In this document: positions 48,260 through 55,827 of the stretch, piece by piece | How positions within the stretch are numbered: the first letter of the stretch is position 1 | Layout of the letters: the number at the start of each line of letters is the position of its first letter | Source: Sulfurimicrobium sp031426915 | Lineage (GTDB): Bacteria; Pseudomonadota; Gammaproteobacteria; Burkholderiales; Sulfuricellaceae | DNA length: 64,000 bases | Direction of reading: 5' to 3' | NCBI GenBank assembly: GCA_031426915.1 | Contig: JASJPB010000032.1 | Coordinates: 62,001 to 126,000, forward strand | Program-made: the position numbers and the translations under genes | Notes under the pieces: generated by a model | What the model was told of the DNA's origin: nothing | What the model saw: the letters and a program-made list of their open reading frames with translations, nothing else | Databases searched by the model: none

Positions 48260-49513
48260 ATGAATAAATTACGGTTGTTGCCGCTTGTTGCGGGTATCGT
48301 TGTCGGTTTTCATCAGGCAGATGTGCTGGCGGCGGAAGGCACCAAGCCCTATTCCCATTACTGGATGAGCGTTTCCACGCAGAACATGACCATACCCGGC
48401 ATGTCTGCCTCCGAGATGGGCATGCTCGGCGGGCTGATGGGCAGGGGTGGGCCGGGCATGGGGCCGCAGCGCGGCCTGCAGCTGCAACTGGTGTCGCCGC
48501 AAGCCACGCCGCCGGCGCCGGAGGCGGGGCATGACATTCCGCCCGGCCAGAACATGGGTCCGATGCTGCCCCTGCTGGTGCCGGAACGCGACCGGCCGGT
48601 GCGGATGGAACGGGGCGAGATGGAAGATCGACCTGGGGAAATGGAAAAGCCCAAGGGACGCATGCTGATTTACTGGGGCTGCGGCGACAAGGTGCGAGCC
48701 GGCCAACCGCGCGTTCTGGATATGGCCAAGGCCAGTCCGACGGATTTTGCCAAGATGATGTCCTCGCGCCAGCCCACGCGCCAGTCCCCGCCTGCACCGC
48801 GTTCCGGCTGGACCTATTCCGAGTGGCCCAACCGCGAGAACCAGCTTGCCGTGCCCAGGGACAGCTCGTTGCAGGGCGGACAGTTGATCCATGCCAACTA
48901 TGCGCCCGAGATCCGTTTCAATATCGGGGCGCAGCAGGATTTCATGAATCCGGTGGAATTCACCTCGGTAAATGGCGGTCTGGCGGACAGCATTGCCTTC
49001 CAGTGGCGCTCCATACCCACGGCCATCGGTTATTTCTCCCTGGCCATGGGCAGCGGCGGCAAAGACGGCGATACCGTGTTCTGGTCCTCCAGCGAGGTGG
49101 CGGACATGGGATGGGGCCTGCTCGATTACCTGTCGCCCGGCGATGTGCGGCGCTTCATCAAGGAGAAAGTGGTGATGACGTCCGATACCACGTCTTGCGC
49201 CATTCCGCAGGGCATTTTCAAGAACGCTCAGGGCGCCATGCTGCAGTTCATTGCCTATGGCGACGAGCTCAACGTGGTCCATCCGCCTCGCCCGGCCGAT
49301 CTGAAACAACCGTGGCAGCCGATCTGGAGCGCCAAGGTGCGCGTAAAGTCGACTGGCATGGTGACGCTGGGGCAGGAGGAAAGCCGGCCCCATGCTGGCC
49401 GTGGCACAAGCGGAGGGCGTTCCTATACCAGCGATCAACCGGTGGAGCGTCCGAGCCGGGAAGATGGCGTGCTTGACAAGGTGAACAAGATTCGCGGTTT
49501 GTTGCCGTTCTGA
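48260..49513 (+). CDS. Exported protein of unknown function, Met/Gly/Pro-rich N-terminal region
   Basis: This 417-residue protein has a signal peptide (MNKLRLLPLVAGIVVGFHQADVLA, cleavage near residue 24-25). A Met/Gly-rich stretch follows (about 40-70, MTIPGMSASEMGMLGGLMGR), then a charged Pro-rich segment and a globular C-terminal part (about 170-370). Only a few Cys are present (for example IYWGCGDK and TTSCAIPQ). I do not recognise the family. The Met-rich stretch could bind copper or be structural, but nothing proves it. It lies between a Yip1-like gene and a D,D-peptidase gene on the same strand. Confidence 0.7.
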   Translation: MNKLRLLPLVAGIVVGFHQADVLAAEGTKPYSHYWMSVSTQNMTIPGMSASEMGMLGGLMGRGGPGMGPQRGLQLQLVSPQATPPAPEAGHDIPPGQNMGPMLPLLVPERDRPVRMERGEMEDRPGEMEKPKGRMLIYWGCGDKVRAGQPRVLDMAKASPTDFAKMMSSRQPTRQSPPAPRSGWTYSEWPNRENQLAVPRDSSLQGGQLIHANYAPEIRFNIGAQQDFMNPVEFTSVNGGLADSIAFQWRSIPTAIGYFSLAMGSGGKDGDTVFWSSSEVADMGWGLLDYLSPGDVRRFIKEKVVMTSDTTSCAIPQGIFKNAQGAMLQFIAYGDELNVVHPPRPADLKQPWQPIWSAKVRVKSTGMVTLGQEESRPHAGRGTSGGRSYTSDQPVERPSREDGVLDKVNKIRGLLPF

Positions 49514-49548
49514 TGCTGACTTGACGCCGTATCGGTAAAGGAACAGGC

Positions 49549-50355
49549 ATGGTCCGTTCGCTTGCCTGGTTGGCCTTGCTGCTGTGGGCAATGAGCTTCC
49601 CGGTCCGGGCGCAGCCGGATATCTTCCCCGGGGTGGCGGCTGCTTACCTGGTCAAGGCGGACAGGCAGGTGCTATGGGAAAAACAGGCGGACAAACGTCT
49701 GCCGCCCGCCAGCCTGACCAAGATCATGACCGGTTTGCTGGTGCTGGAGCATTACCGCCCGCAGCAGGTGGTCACGGTGGGCCGTCAGGCTGCTGCGGAA
49801 AGCGGCTCCAGGCTGGGGTTGCGACAAGGCGACCGGATGAGCGTCGAAAACCTCCTGGCCGCGACGCTGATCAAATCCGCGAACGATGCCTGCCACGCGC
49901 TGGCCGACCATGTGGCCGGCAGCGAGGCCCGTTTCGTCGCGCTGATGAACCGGCGCGCAGGCGAGTGGGGCTTGCGCGATACGCGCTTCGTCAACGCCTG
50001 CGGGCACGACCATCCCGGCCATTATTCCAGCGCCCATGATCTTGCCGTGCTCGCCGAGCGAGCGCTGGCGCAGCCGGTCTTCGCCCGGCTCGTTCCCGTT
50101 GCGGCGAGCGAAATCGTTACCGCAGACGGACAGCGGCATTTTTACCTGGAAACGCACAATGCCCTGATCGGTCGCTATCCTGGGGCGCAGGGGGTGAAAA
50201 CCGGCTATACCCAGCATGCCGGGAAGTGCCTGGTGGCGCTGGCCCGGCGTGATGGCAGGGAAGTGTTGCTGGTGCTCCTGAACGCGCCGAACCGCTGGTG
50301 GGACGCGGTGGACATCCTCGACCGGGCATTTGCCGAGGCGCATGGCGCAGCCTAG
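49549..50355 (+). CDS. D-alanyl-D-alanine carboxypeptidase (S11, DacF-like)
   Basis: This 268-residue exported serine peptidase has a signal peptide (about 1-21, cleavage near VRAQ). The catalytic motifs are SLTK (Ser55, Lys58), SAN (110-112) and KTG (217-219), in the order and spacing of peptidase S11. It would trim the terminal D-Ala from peptidoglycan stem peptides in the periplasm. It lacks the C-terminal amphipathic anchor domain of PBP5/6, so it is short for DacA and closer to DacF. The next gene overlaps its end by 14 bases. Confidence 0.93.
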   Translation: MVRSLAWLALLLWAMSFPVRAQPDIFPGVAAAYLVKADRQVLWEKQADKRLPPASLTKIMTGLLVLEHYRPQQVVTVGRQAAAESGSRLGLRQGDRMSVENLLAATLIKSANDACHALADHVAGSEARFVALMNRRAGEWGLRDTRFVNACGHDHPGHYSSAHDLAVLAERALAQPVFARLVPVAASEIVTADGQRHFYLETHNALIGRYPGAQGVKTGYTQHAGKCLVALARRDGREVLLVLLNAPNRWWDAVDILDRAFAEAHGAA

Positions 50356-51724
50356 CGTTACCGTGCCCGCCCTGCTGGCGGGTGTGGTCGTGGTCGCCTA
50401 TGCCAATTCGTTCCAGGGTGTGTTCCAGTTCGACGATTACAACGTGATCGTGGACTCGGCCCAGGTTCACTCCTGGGACGGCTGGCTGGGGAGCCTGCAT
50501 AACGGCCTGCGGCCGCTGCTCAAGCTGAGTTACCTGCTCAACTGGACGGCGGGCACGGGCCTGTTCGGTTTTCACCTGCTCAACCTGCTGACACATGTCG
50601 CCAATGCGTACCTGGTATACGCACTGGCGCTCCTGTTCGGCGACCGCGTCGCGCCTGAACGCGACTGGCGCTGGCCAGCCTTTGCCGCCGCGCTGCTGTT
50701 CGCCGTGCATCCCGTCCATAGCGAGGCAGTCACTTATGTTAGCGGGCGCTCTTCCTCGCTGATGACCCTGTTTTACCTCGCCGCGCTGTGGGCTTATGCG
50801 CGGGGCGCGGCGACAAAAAGATGTGGCGGCTACACGCTGCTTTCCCTGGGCCTGTTCGCGCTGGCGCTGCTGGTCAAGGAGAGCGCCATGATGTTCCCGC
50901 TTGCGCTGCTGGTGTGGGAATGGGCCTGCCGCACCCCCCTGCGCACCATTGCCACACGGCAGTGGCCATTCTGGGTGTTGTCCGCGCTGGGCATGCTGGT
51001 CTTGCTGCTGCATCCGCGCTATGGGACGCTGATGAGGGAAAGCGTGCAAATGCTCACCCTGTACGACGGATTCCTGACCCAACTGCACGGTGCTGGCGTC
51101 CTGCTCGGCCACCTGCTCTGGCCCGTTGCACTGAATATCGACCCGGATCTCACACCTGTCCACGAGGCGGGCGCCGTTTTGCCGCAACTGGCGTGCTTCC
51201 TGCTGCTGTTCGCTGCGGCTTGGCGCTTGCGCATTTCACGCCCGTGGATCAGTCTCGGCCTGGCTTGGGCCATGCTGCATCTGATGTTGCCGAATGCTGT
51301 ATTTGCACGGGTTGATATCGCCAACGAACGCCAACTGTATTGGGCCGACTGGGCCCTGTTCCTGATGCTCGCGGTGGAACTCGATCATTGGCTGGCGCGG
51401 CGGCAGGCGTGGGCGGTGATCCTGGCAGTCGTGGCTGCGCTGGCTTTTCTTACCGTGGAGCGCAACCGGGTTTACCGTAGTGAAATCGCGTTGTGGCAGG
51501 ATACGGTGGTGAAGTCCCCGCAAAAGGCCCGCGCCTACAACAATCTCGGCTACGCCTACCAGCTCGCGGGCCGAGATGCCGAGGCGGAAATGGCATACCG
51601 GCGGGCGTTGGCGCTACAGCCCGGTTACATCAAGGCGGCGAGAAATCTGCTGGCCTTGCGCGGTGATGGCACTGCTGCACAAGGGAATCAACGGCGGGAT
51701 GCTATCCCTCCACGATCCCACTAA
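50342..51724 (+). CDS. Multi-pass membrane protein with TPR tail (TMTC / DUF1736-like)
   Basis: This 460-residue protein has about eight to ten membrane helices. It has FQFDDYNVIVD in the first loop (about 29-39), resembling the acidic loop of GT-C mannosyltransferase-like proteins, and HPVHSEAVTYVSGRSSSLM. The C-terminus holds TPR-like repeats (ARAYNNLGYAYQLAGRDAEAEMAYRRAL). This matches bacterial TMTC-like proteins, suggested to be glycosyltransferases; the substrate is unknown. ATG 50342 lies inside the peptidase gene, so the two are likely co-translated. Confidence 0.82.
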   Translation: MAQPSVTVPALLAGVVVVAYANSFQGVFQFDDYNVIVDSAQVHSWDGWLGSLHNGLRPLLKLSYLLNWTAGTGLFGFHLLNLLTHVANAYLVYALALLFGDRVAPERDWRWPAFAAALLFAVHPVHSEAVTYVSGRSSSLMTLFYLAALWAYARGAATKRCGGYTLLSLGLFALALLVKESAMMFPLALLVWEWACRTPLRTIATRQWPFWVLSALGMLVLLLHPRYGTLMRESVQMLTLYDGFLTQLHGAGVLLGHLLWPVALNIDPDLTPVHEAGAVLPQLACFLLLFAAAWRLRISRPWISLGLAWAMLHLMLPNAVFARVDIANERQLYWADWALFLMLAVELDHWLARRQAWAVILAVVAALAFLTVERNRVYRSEIALWQDTVVKSPQKARAYNNLGYAYQLAGRDAEAEMAYRRALALQPGYIKAARNLLALRGDGTAAQGNQRRDAIPPRSH

Positions 51725-51726
51725 CC

Positions 51727-52263
51727 TTACCAGGCGATGCCTTTGGCTTCCGGGTGTTCCCCCCGTTTGAGAGCGTTGACGGCTTCTTCCCTGGTCTTGA
51801 CGGCGATGCCGCGCGGGCAGAAGAAGTCGTCGTAGAGCATGTGATGTTGCCGGTTGGCATCCTTGTAGCCGATTGGCTCCCACTTCGCATTGCGCGCCTT
51901 GCCCCAGCTACCGTCATTGCGGCCGAATGCATAGCGTTTCAGATCGCCGGTGCTGCAACGCATGCCCTCGTAGGAAACATTTACGGCCCCCGCGGAGGAT
52001 TTGACCACCAGGGTATAACGCATCACTTCGTCCTCGCCCCGGGCGATGGATGCGCTGTCGACAAAGAAGCGGTTGTCGGTGGCGGAGCTGACGAAGAAGG
52101 GCAGCAGGTTTTCCGGCTTGGGGGCGGGCGGCAGTTGGGCTTCCAGTTCCACCCAGGGTTTTTCCTCGAAGTCGTATTCGAATTTTCCCCAGTTGGTCTT
52201 TTCGATCTCGATAGCGGAAGCCGCGAGTGGGAGCAGGCAAAGTACAAACAGTATTTTTTTCAT
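51727..52263 (-). CDS. CNP1-family exported protein
   Basis: This 178-residue protein has a signal peptide (MKKILFVLCLLPLAASAIEIE) and a CNP1-like body: FEEKPWVELEAQLPPAPK, LLPFFVSSATDNRFFVD, YTLVVKSSAGAVNVSYEGMRC, HHMLYDDFFCPRGIAVK. CNP1 (cryptic neisserial protein 1) relatives are common in Betaproteobacteria and have no known activity. Two Cys residues could form a disulfide. ATG 52263 was chosen because it starts the signal peptide. Confidence 0.85.
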   Translation of the reverse strand: MKKILFVLCLLPLAASAIEIEKTNWGKFEYDFEEKPWVELEAQLPPAPKPENLLPFFVSSATDNRFFVDSASIARGEDEVMRYTLVVKSSAGAVNVSYEGMRCSTGDLKRYAFGRNDGSWGKARNAKWEPIGYKDANRQHHMLYDDFFCPRGIAVKTREEAVNALKRGEHPEAKGIAW

Positions 52264-52278
52264 GATTCCCAGGGCAAT

Positions 52279-52313
52279 AAAAAACCCCGCACGCCGTGTG
52301 GCGTCGGGGTTTT
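52279..52313 (-). terminator. Rho-independent terminator after rpmG
   Basis: Read on the minus strand, AACCCCGACGCC-ACAC-GGCGTGCGGGG is followed by a T run. It lies between rpmG and the CNP1-like gene, in the right place to end the rpmB-rpmG transcript. Confidence 0.85.
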
Positions 52314-52348
52314 GCGTGCGGCCAGCATGATTACCGGCGCGGCAGGCA

Positions 52349-52516
52349 TTACTTGAGTTTGATTTCCTTGTATTCCACATGCTTGCGCACCTTGGGATCA
52401 TATTTCATGATCGCCATTTTTTCCGGCATGGTGCGCTTGTTCTTGGTTGTGGTGTAGAAGTGCCCGGTACCCGCAGTGGATTCCAGCTTGATTTTTTCGC
52501 GTCCGCCCTTAGCCAT
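52349..52516 (-). CDS. rpmG: 50S ribosomal protein L33
   Basis: Translation of the minus strand gives a 55-residue protein starting MAKGGREKIKLESTAGTGHF and ending KVRKHVEYKEIKLK, a typical L33 of the form without the CxxC zinc pairs (TTTKNKRTMPEKMAIMKYDP). It follows rpmB by 10 bases, the conserved rpmB-rpmG operon order. A hairpin terminator lies downstream. Confidence 0.96.
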   Translation of the reverse strand: MAKGGREKIKLESTAGTGHFYTTTKNKRTMPEKMAIMKYDPKVRKHVEYKEIKLK

Positions 52517-52526
52517 GATCTACCCC

Positions 52527-52763
52527 TTAAACCGATTCGCCGCTGGCGCGCAGATCGGCCAGCACGGCGTCAATGCCATTCTTGTCAATAGTGCGCAGCG
52601 CGGCGCAGCTCAGGCGCAGGCGCACCCAACGATTTTCGCTCTCAACCCAGAACCGGCGATATTGCAGGTTGGGGAGAAAACGACGCTTGGTCCTGTTGTT
52701 TGCATGGGAAACGTTATTTCCCGTCATCGGCCGTTTGCCGGTGACTTTACATACTCGTGCCAT
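52527..52763 (-). CDS. rpmB: 50S ribosomal protein L28
   Basis: This 78-residue protein starts MARVCKVTGKRPMTGNNVSHANNRTKRRFLPNLQ, the diagnostic L28 sequence, and ends in the expected KNGIDAVLADLRA helix. AGGAG precedes the ATG. It is first in the rpmB-rpmG operon, with a promoter just upstream. Confidence 0.97.
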   Translation of the reverse strand: MARVCKVTGKRPMTGNNVSHANNRTKRRFLPNLQYRRFWVESENRWVRLRLSCAALRTIDKNGIDAVLADLRASGESV

Positions 52764-52806
52764 TTTTGGCGACTCCTGGAAGAAATGTGGAACTCGAAAA
52801 ACGCAA

Positions 52807-52836
52807 TTTATACCATATTTTTGCTACGGAACTCAA
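52807..52836 (-). promoter_or_regulatory. Sigma-70 type promoter of rpmB-rpmG
   Basis: On the minus strand, TTGAGT (52836-52831) and TATAAA (52812-52807) are 18 bases apart, placing transcription start about 35 bases upstream of the rpmB ATG. It overlaps the end of the upstream oxidoreductase gene. Assignment is by consensus. Confidence 0.55.
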
Positions 52837-53408
52837 GCAAAAAATCGTTTTCCGTTTTCGAAGGCAAGGTCGAGATGGGTTCTCAAGCTGGCGGGATCCG
52901 CGTTGGCATAGACCCCCCAGTTGGCCTGGGTGGGCAGGATATCCATGCCGCAATAGCGCAACACGCCGAGCATTGGCTCCAGATACATGGCGGCGAGATC
53001 CACGTCGTCGCGCTGGCGGCTGCCGACGTTGACCAGCATTTGCGCTCGCAGCTTGAGCATGCCTTCGGTGCGTCCGCCCGTGTGCTGGAAGGCGAAGCCC
53101 TGGGTGAGAACGCGCTGCAACCAGCCGCTGAGGATGGCCGGGGGCGTACTCCACCATACCGGGTAGGCCAGCACCAGGCCGTCGTTGCTCTTGATGCGTT
53201 CCTGTTGGGCGCGGATTTCCGGCAGGATTATTCCTTCCTGCCAGCCGTCCAGTTCCGGGGCGGAAACCAGCGGGTCGAATCCTTCGCCATAGAGATCGGC
53301 AATTTCCGCTTCATGGCCGGCGGCGGCAACGCCCTCGGCAAAGCGCTCGGCCAGCGCCTGGGTGAAACTGCCCCGCTGGGGGTGGGCGATGACGATCAAA
53401 ACTTTCAA
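52833..53408 (-). CDS. Flavodoxin-fold NAD(P)H:quinone oxidoreductase
   Basis: This 191-residue protein begins MKVLIVIAHPQRGSFTQALAERF, the FMN/FAD-binding start of the NQO/KefF/MdaB group, with LVLAYPVWWSTPPAILSGWLQRVL as the conserved aromatic flavin loop and GFAF...GGRTEGMLK later. It would reduce quinones or similar acceptors with NAD(P)H in the cytoplasm. It overlaps the radC stop by four bases, so it is co-transcribed with radC. Specific substrate unknown. Confidence 0.85.
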   Translation of the reverse strand: MKVLIVIAHPQRGSFTQALAERFAEGVAAAGHEAEIADLYGEGFDPLVSAPELDGWQEGIILPEIRAQQERIKSNDGLVLAYPVWWSTPPAILSGWLQRVLTQGFAFQHTGGRTEGMLKLRAQMLVNVGSRQRDDVDLAAMYLEPMLGVLRYCGMDILPTQANWGVYANADPASLRTHLDLAFENGKRFFA

Positions 53409-54079
53409 ATTAAACCTCGTTCCGCGAACGACATCACGCTGTCGCCGCCTACAACAAAATGATCCAGAACACGAGTATCTATGAGCGCCAGCGCGTTTTT
53501 CAAGGCCTGGGTGAGAATTTGGTCCGCATTGCTGGGTTCGGCGGTGCCGGATGGATGGTTGTGGGCCAGGATCACGCTCGCGGCATTGTGATGCAATGCG
53601 CGCCTGACCACTTCACGCGGATAAACCGATGTCTGGGTGAGGGTTCCCCTGAACAATTCCTCGATGGTGATCGGCCGGTTCTGGGCGTCGAGGAACAACA
53701 CCGCGAACACTTCGTAGGCTTTCCTGCCCAGCGTGAGACGCAGGTAATCCTTGACCGCCGCCGGAGAATTCAGCGCGTCGCTGTCGCGCATTCTTTCCTG
53801 CATCGCGCGCCGCGCCATTTCCAGCACCGCCTGCAACTGCGCGTATTTGGCCGGACCCAGGCCGGGAATGGCGCAGAACTCCTGCTGGCTGGCGTCGAAC
53901 AAGCGGGTCAGGTTGCCGAACTGGCCCACCGTTTCGCGTGCCAGGTCCACCGCGCTTTTGCCCGCCACGCCCATGCGCAGGAAAATCGCCAGCAATTCCG
54001 CATCCGACAGGCTGGCGGCGCCCTGTTTGAGCAGTCGCTCGCGCGGGCGTTCATCTTCTGGCCAGTCGGTAATCGCCAT
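53405..54079 (-). CDS. radC: RadC family protein (JAB/MPN domain)
   Basis: This 224-residue protein has an N-terminal helix-hairpin-helix region (FCAIPGLGPAKYAQLQAVLEM) and a C-terminal MPN/JAB domain with the zinc motif LAHNHPSGTAEPSNAD and the preceding active-site Glu region ITIEELFRGTL. Despite the name, a role in DNA repair is doubtful and the biochemical function is unclear. It is divergent from coaBC with 33 bases between the start codons, a conserved neighbourhood in proteobacteria. Confidence 0.95.
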   Translation of the reverse strand: MAITDWPEDERPRERLLKQGAASLSDAELLAIFLRMGVAGKSAVDLARETVGQFGNLTRLFDASQQEFCAIPGLGPAKYAQLQAVLEMARRAMQERMRDSDALNSPAAVKDYLRLTLGRKAYEVFAVLFLDAQNRPITIEELFRGTLTQTSVYPREVVRRALHHNAASVILAHNHPSGTAEPSNADQILTQALKNALALIDTRVLDHFVVGGDSVMSFAERGLI

Positions 54080-54112
54080 CGGGTATCGTTTTAACGTAAA
54101 ATAAAGGCCATT

Positions 54113-55309
54113 ATGACCGATTTGGCGAAAAAGCGCCTGTTGCTGGGCATCACCGGAGGAGTGGCCGCTTACAAGGCGGCGGAACTGGTGCGGCTATTGG
54201 TGCAACAGGATATCGAGGTTCAGGTGGTGATGACGCAGGCCGCGTGCCAGTTCATCACCCCGGTGACCATGCAGGCGCTTTCCGGCCGGCCGGTGTTCAC
54301 CGACCTGTGGGACAACCGCATCGACAACGGCATGGCGCACATCGACTTCACCCGCGATGTGGATGCGGTGGTGGTGGCGCCGGCGAGTGCCGATTTCATC
54401 TCCAAGCTGGCCCACGGCACTGCCAATGACCTGCTTTCCACGCTGTGCCTGGCGCGTATGTGCCCGCTGCTGGTTGCGCCCGCGATGAACCGGCAGATGT
54501 GGGAAAATCCGGCCACCCAGCGCAACGTCAAGCAGCTTGGCGCGGACGGCATCACTGTTCTCGGCCCCGGCAGCGGCGCGCAGGCCTGCGGTGAAACGGG
54601 CATGGGGCGGATGCTGGAGGCGCAGGAGTTGCTGGCCGGCATCGAAGCTTTCTTCCAGCCCAAGCTGTTGCAGGGCAGGCACTTGCTGATTACCGCCGGA
54701 CCGACCTTCGAGGCCATCGACGCGGTGCGCGGCATCACCAATTCCAGTTCGGGCAAGATGGGCTATGCCGTGGCGCGTGCGGCCATCGAATCCGGCGCCG
54801 AAGTGACCCTGGTGAGCGGACCGACCTGCCTCAAGCCGCCGTCGGGCGCGAGGGTGGTCAATGTCACCACCGCGCAGGAGATGCTCAAGGCGGTGAACGA
54901 GTCGGTGAACTGGGCGGACATATTCATCGGCGTGGCGGCGGTGGCCGATTACTACGTGCTCAATCCCTCCGAACAAAAAATCAAGAAGGATGCGCATATC
55001 CTCACGCTGGAACTGGCGCCCAATCCGGACATCGTGTCGAATGTGGTGAATCTGCCCAACCCGCCATTTTGCGTGGGCTTCGCGGCGGAAAGCGAAAACC
55101 TGTATGAATATGCCGAGCTGAAACGGCGCCGCAAGAACCTGCCGCTGCTGGCCGCCAACCTGGTGCAGACCGCTATCGGCAGCGATGAAAACGAACTGGT
55201 GCTGTTTGACGACAATGGCGCCCACCCCTTGCCGCGCGCACCCAAAATTACCCTGGCGCGCGCATTGATCGCGCATATAGCGACCCTATATCAGAAGAAC
55301 CATCCATGA
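54113..55309 (+). CDS. coaBC: Bifunctional phosphopantothenoylcysteine decarboxylase / phosphopantothenate-cysteine ligase
   Basis: This 398-residue protein has a CoaC flavoprotein half with ITGGVAAYKAAELVR, the active-site His in MAHIDF, the PAMNRQMWENPATQRN motif and the Cys of GAQACGETGMGRM. The CoaB half has ITAGPTFEAIDAVRGITNSSSGKMG and the KIKKD Lys. It performs two consecutive steps of coenzyme A synthesis: joining phosphopantothenate to cysteine with CTP, then decarboxylating. Its stop overlaps the dut start (ATGA). Confidence 0.97.
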   Translation: MTDLAKKRLLLGITGGVAAYKAAELVRLLVQQDIEVQVVMTQAACQFITPVTMQALSGRPVFTDLWDNRIDNGMAHIDFTRDVDAVVVAPASADFISKLAHGTANDLLSTLCLARMCPLLVAPAMNRQMWENPATQRNVKQLGADGITVLGPGSGAQACGETGMGRMLEAQELLAGIEAFFQPKLLQGRHLLITAGPTFEAIDAVRGITNSSSGKMGYAVARAAIESGAEVTLVSGPTCLKPPSGARVVNVTTAQEMLKAVNESVNWADIFIGVAAVADYYVLNPSEQKIKKDAHILTLELAPNPDIVSNVVNLPNPPFCVGFAAESENLYEYAELKRRRKNLPLLAANLVQTAIGSDENELVLFDDNGAHPLPRAPKITLARALIAHIATLYQKNHP

Positions 55310-55752
55310 AAATTGACGTAAAAATCCTCGATCCGCGCATGCACCAGCAGTTGCCGGCCTATGCCACGCCCGGCGCAGCTGGGCTGGATCTGCGCGCCTG
55401 CCTGGCAGAGCCGCTGGTTTTGAACCCAGGACAAACCGAGCTGATTCCCACCGGAATCGCCATTCATCTGGCCGATCCCGGCTACGCCGCACTGATCCTG
55501 CCGCGCTCCGGCCTGGGTCACAAGCACGGCATCGTGCTGGGCAATTTGGTGGGGCTGATCGATTCCGACTATCAGGGCCAGCTTTTCGTTTCCTGCTGGA
55601 ACCGCGGCCAGACGGCCTTCACCATCAACCCCTTGGAGCGTATCGCGCAACTGGTGGTGGTGCCGGTGTTGCAGGCCGAGTTCAATGTGGTGGATGAATT
55701 CGCGGACAGCGAGCGCGGCGCGGGCGGTTTCGGCAGCACCGGCAAGCATTGA
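55306..55752 (+). CDS. dut: dUTP diphosphatase
   Basis: This 148-residue trimeric dUTPase has the five motifs: TPGAAGLDLRAC, PRSGLGHKHGI, GNLVGLIDSDYQG, NPLERIAQLVVVPV and the C-terminal RGAGGFGSTGKH arm that closes the active site. It hydrolyses dUTP to dUMP, keeping uracil out of DNA. The start overlaps coaBC by four bases, so the two are translated together, a common bacterial pairing. Confidence 0.97.
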   Translation: MKIDVKILDPRMHQQLPAYATPGAAGLDLRACLAEPLVLNPGQTELIPTGIAIHLADPGYAALILPRSGLGHKHGIVLGNLVGLIDSDYQGQLFVSCWNRGQTAFTINPLERIAQLVVVPVLQAEFNVVDEFADSERGAGGFGSTGKH

Positions 55753-55827
55753 CAGCGAAATAAACACCGTGCTCCCCATGCGCCCCACGGCGATACATTT
55801 TTTCATTATTTTTTAGAGTAACCGACC

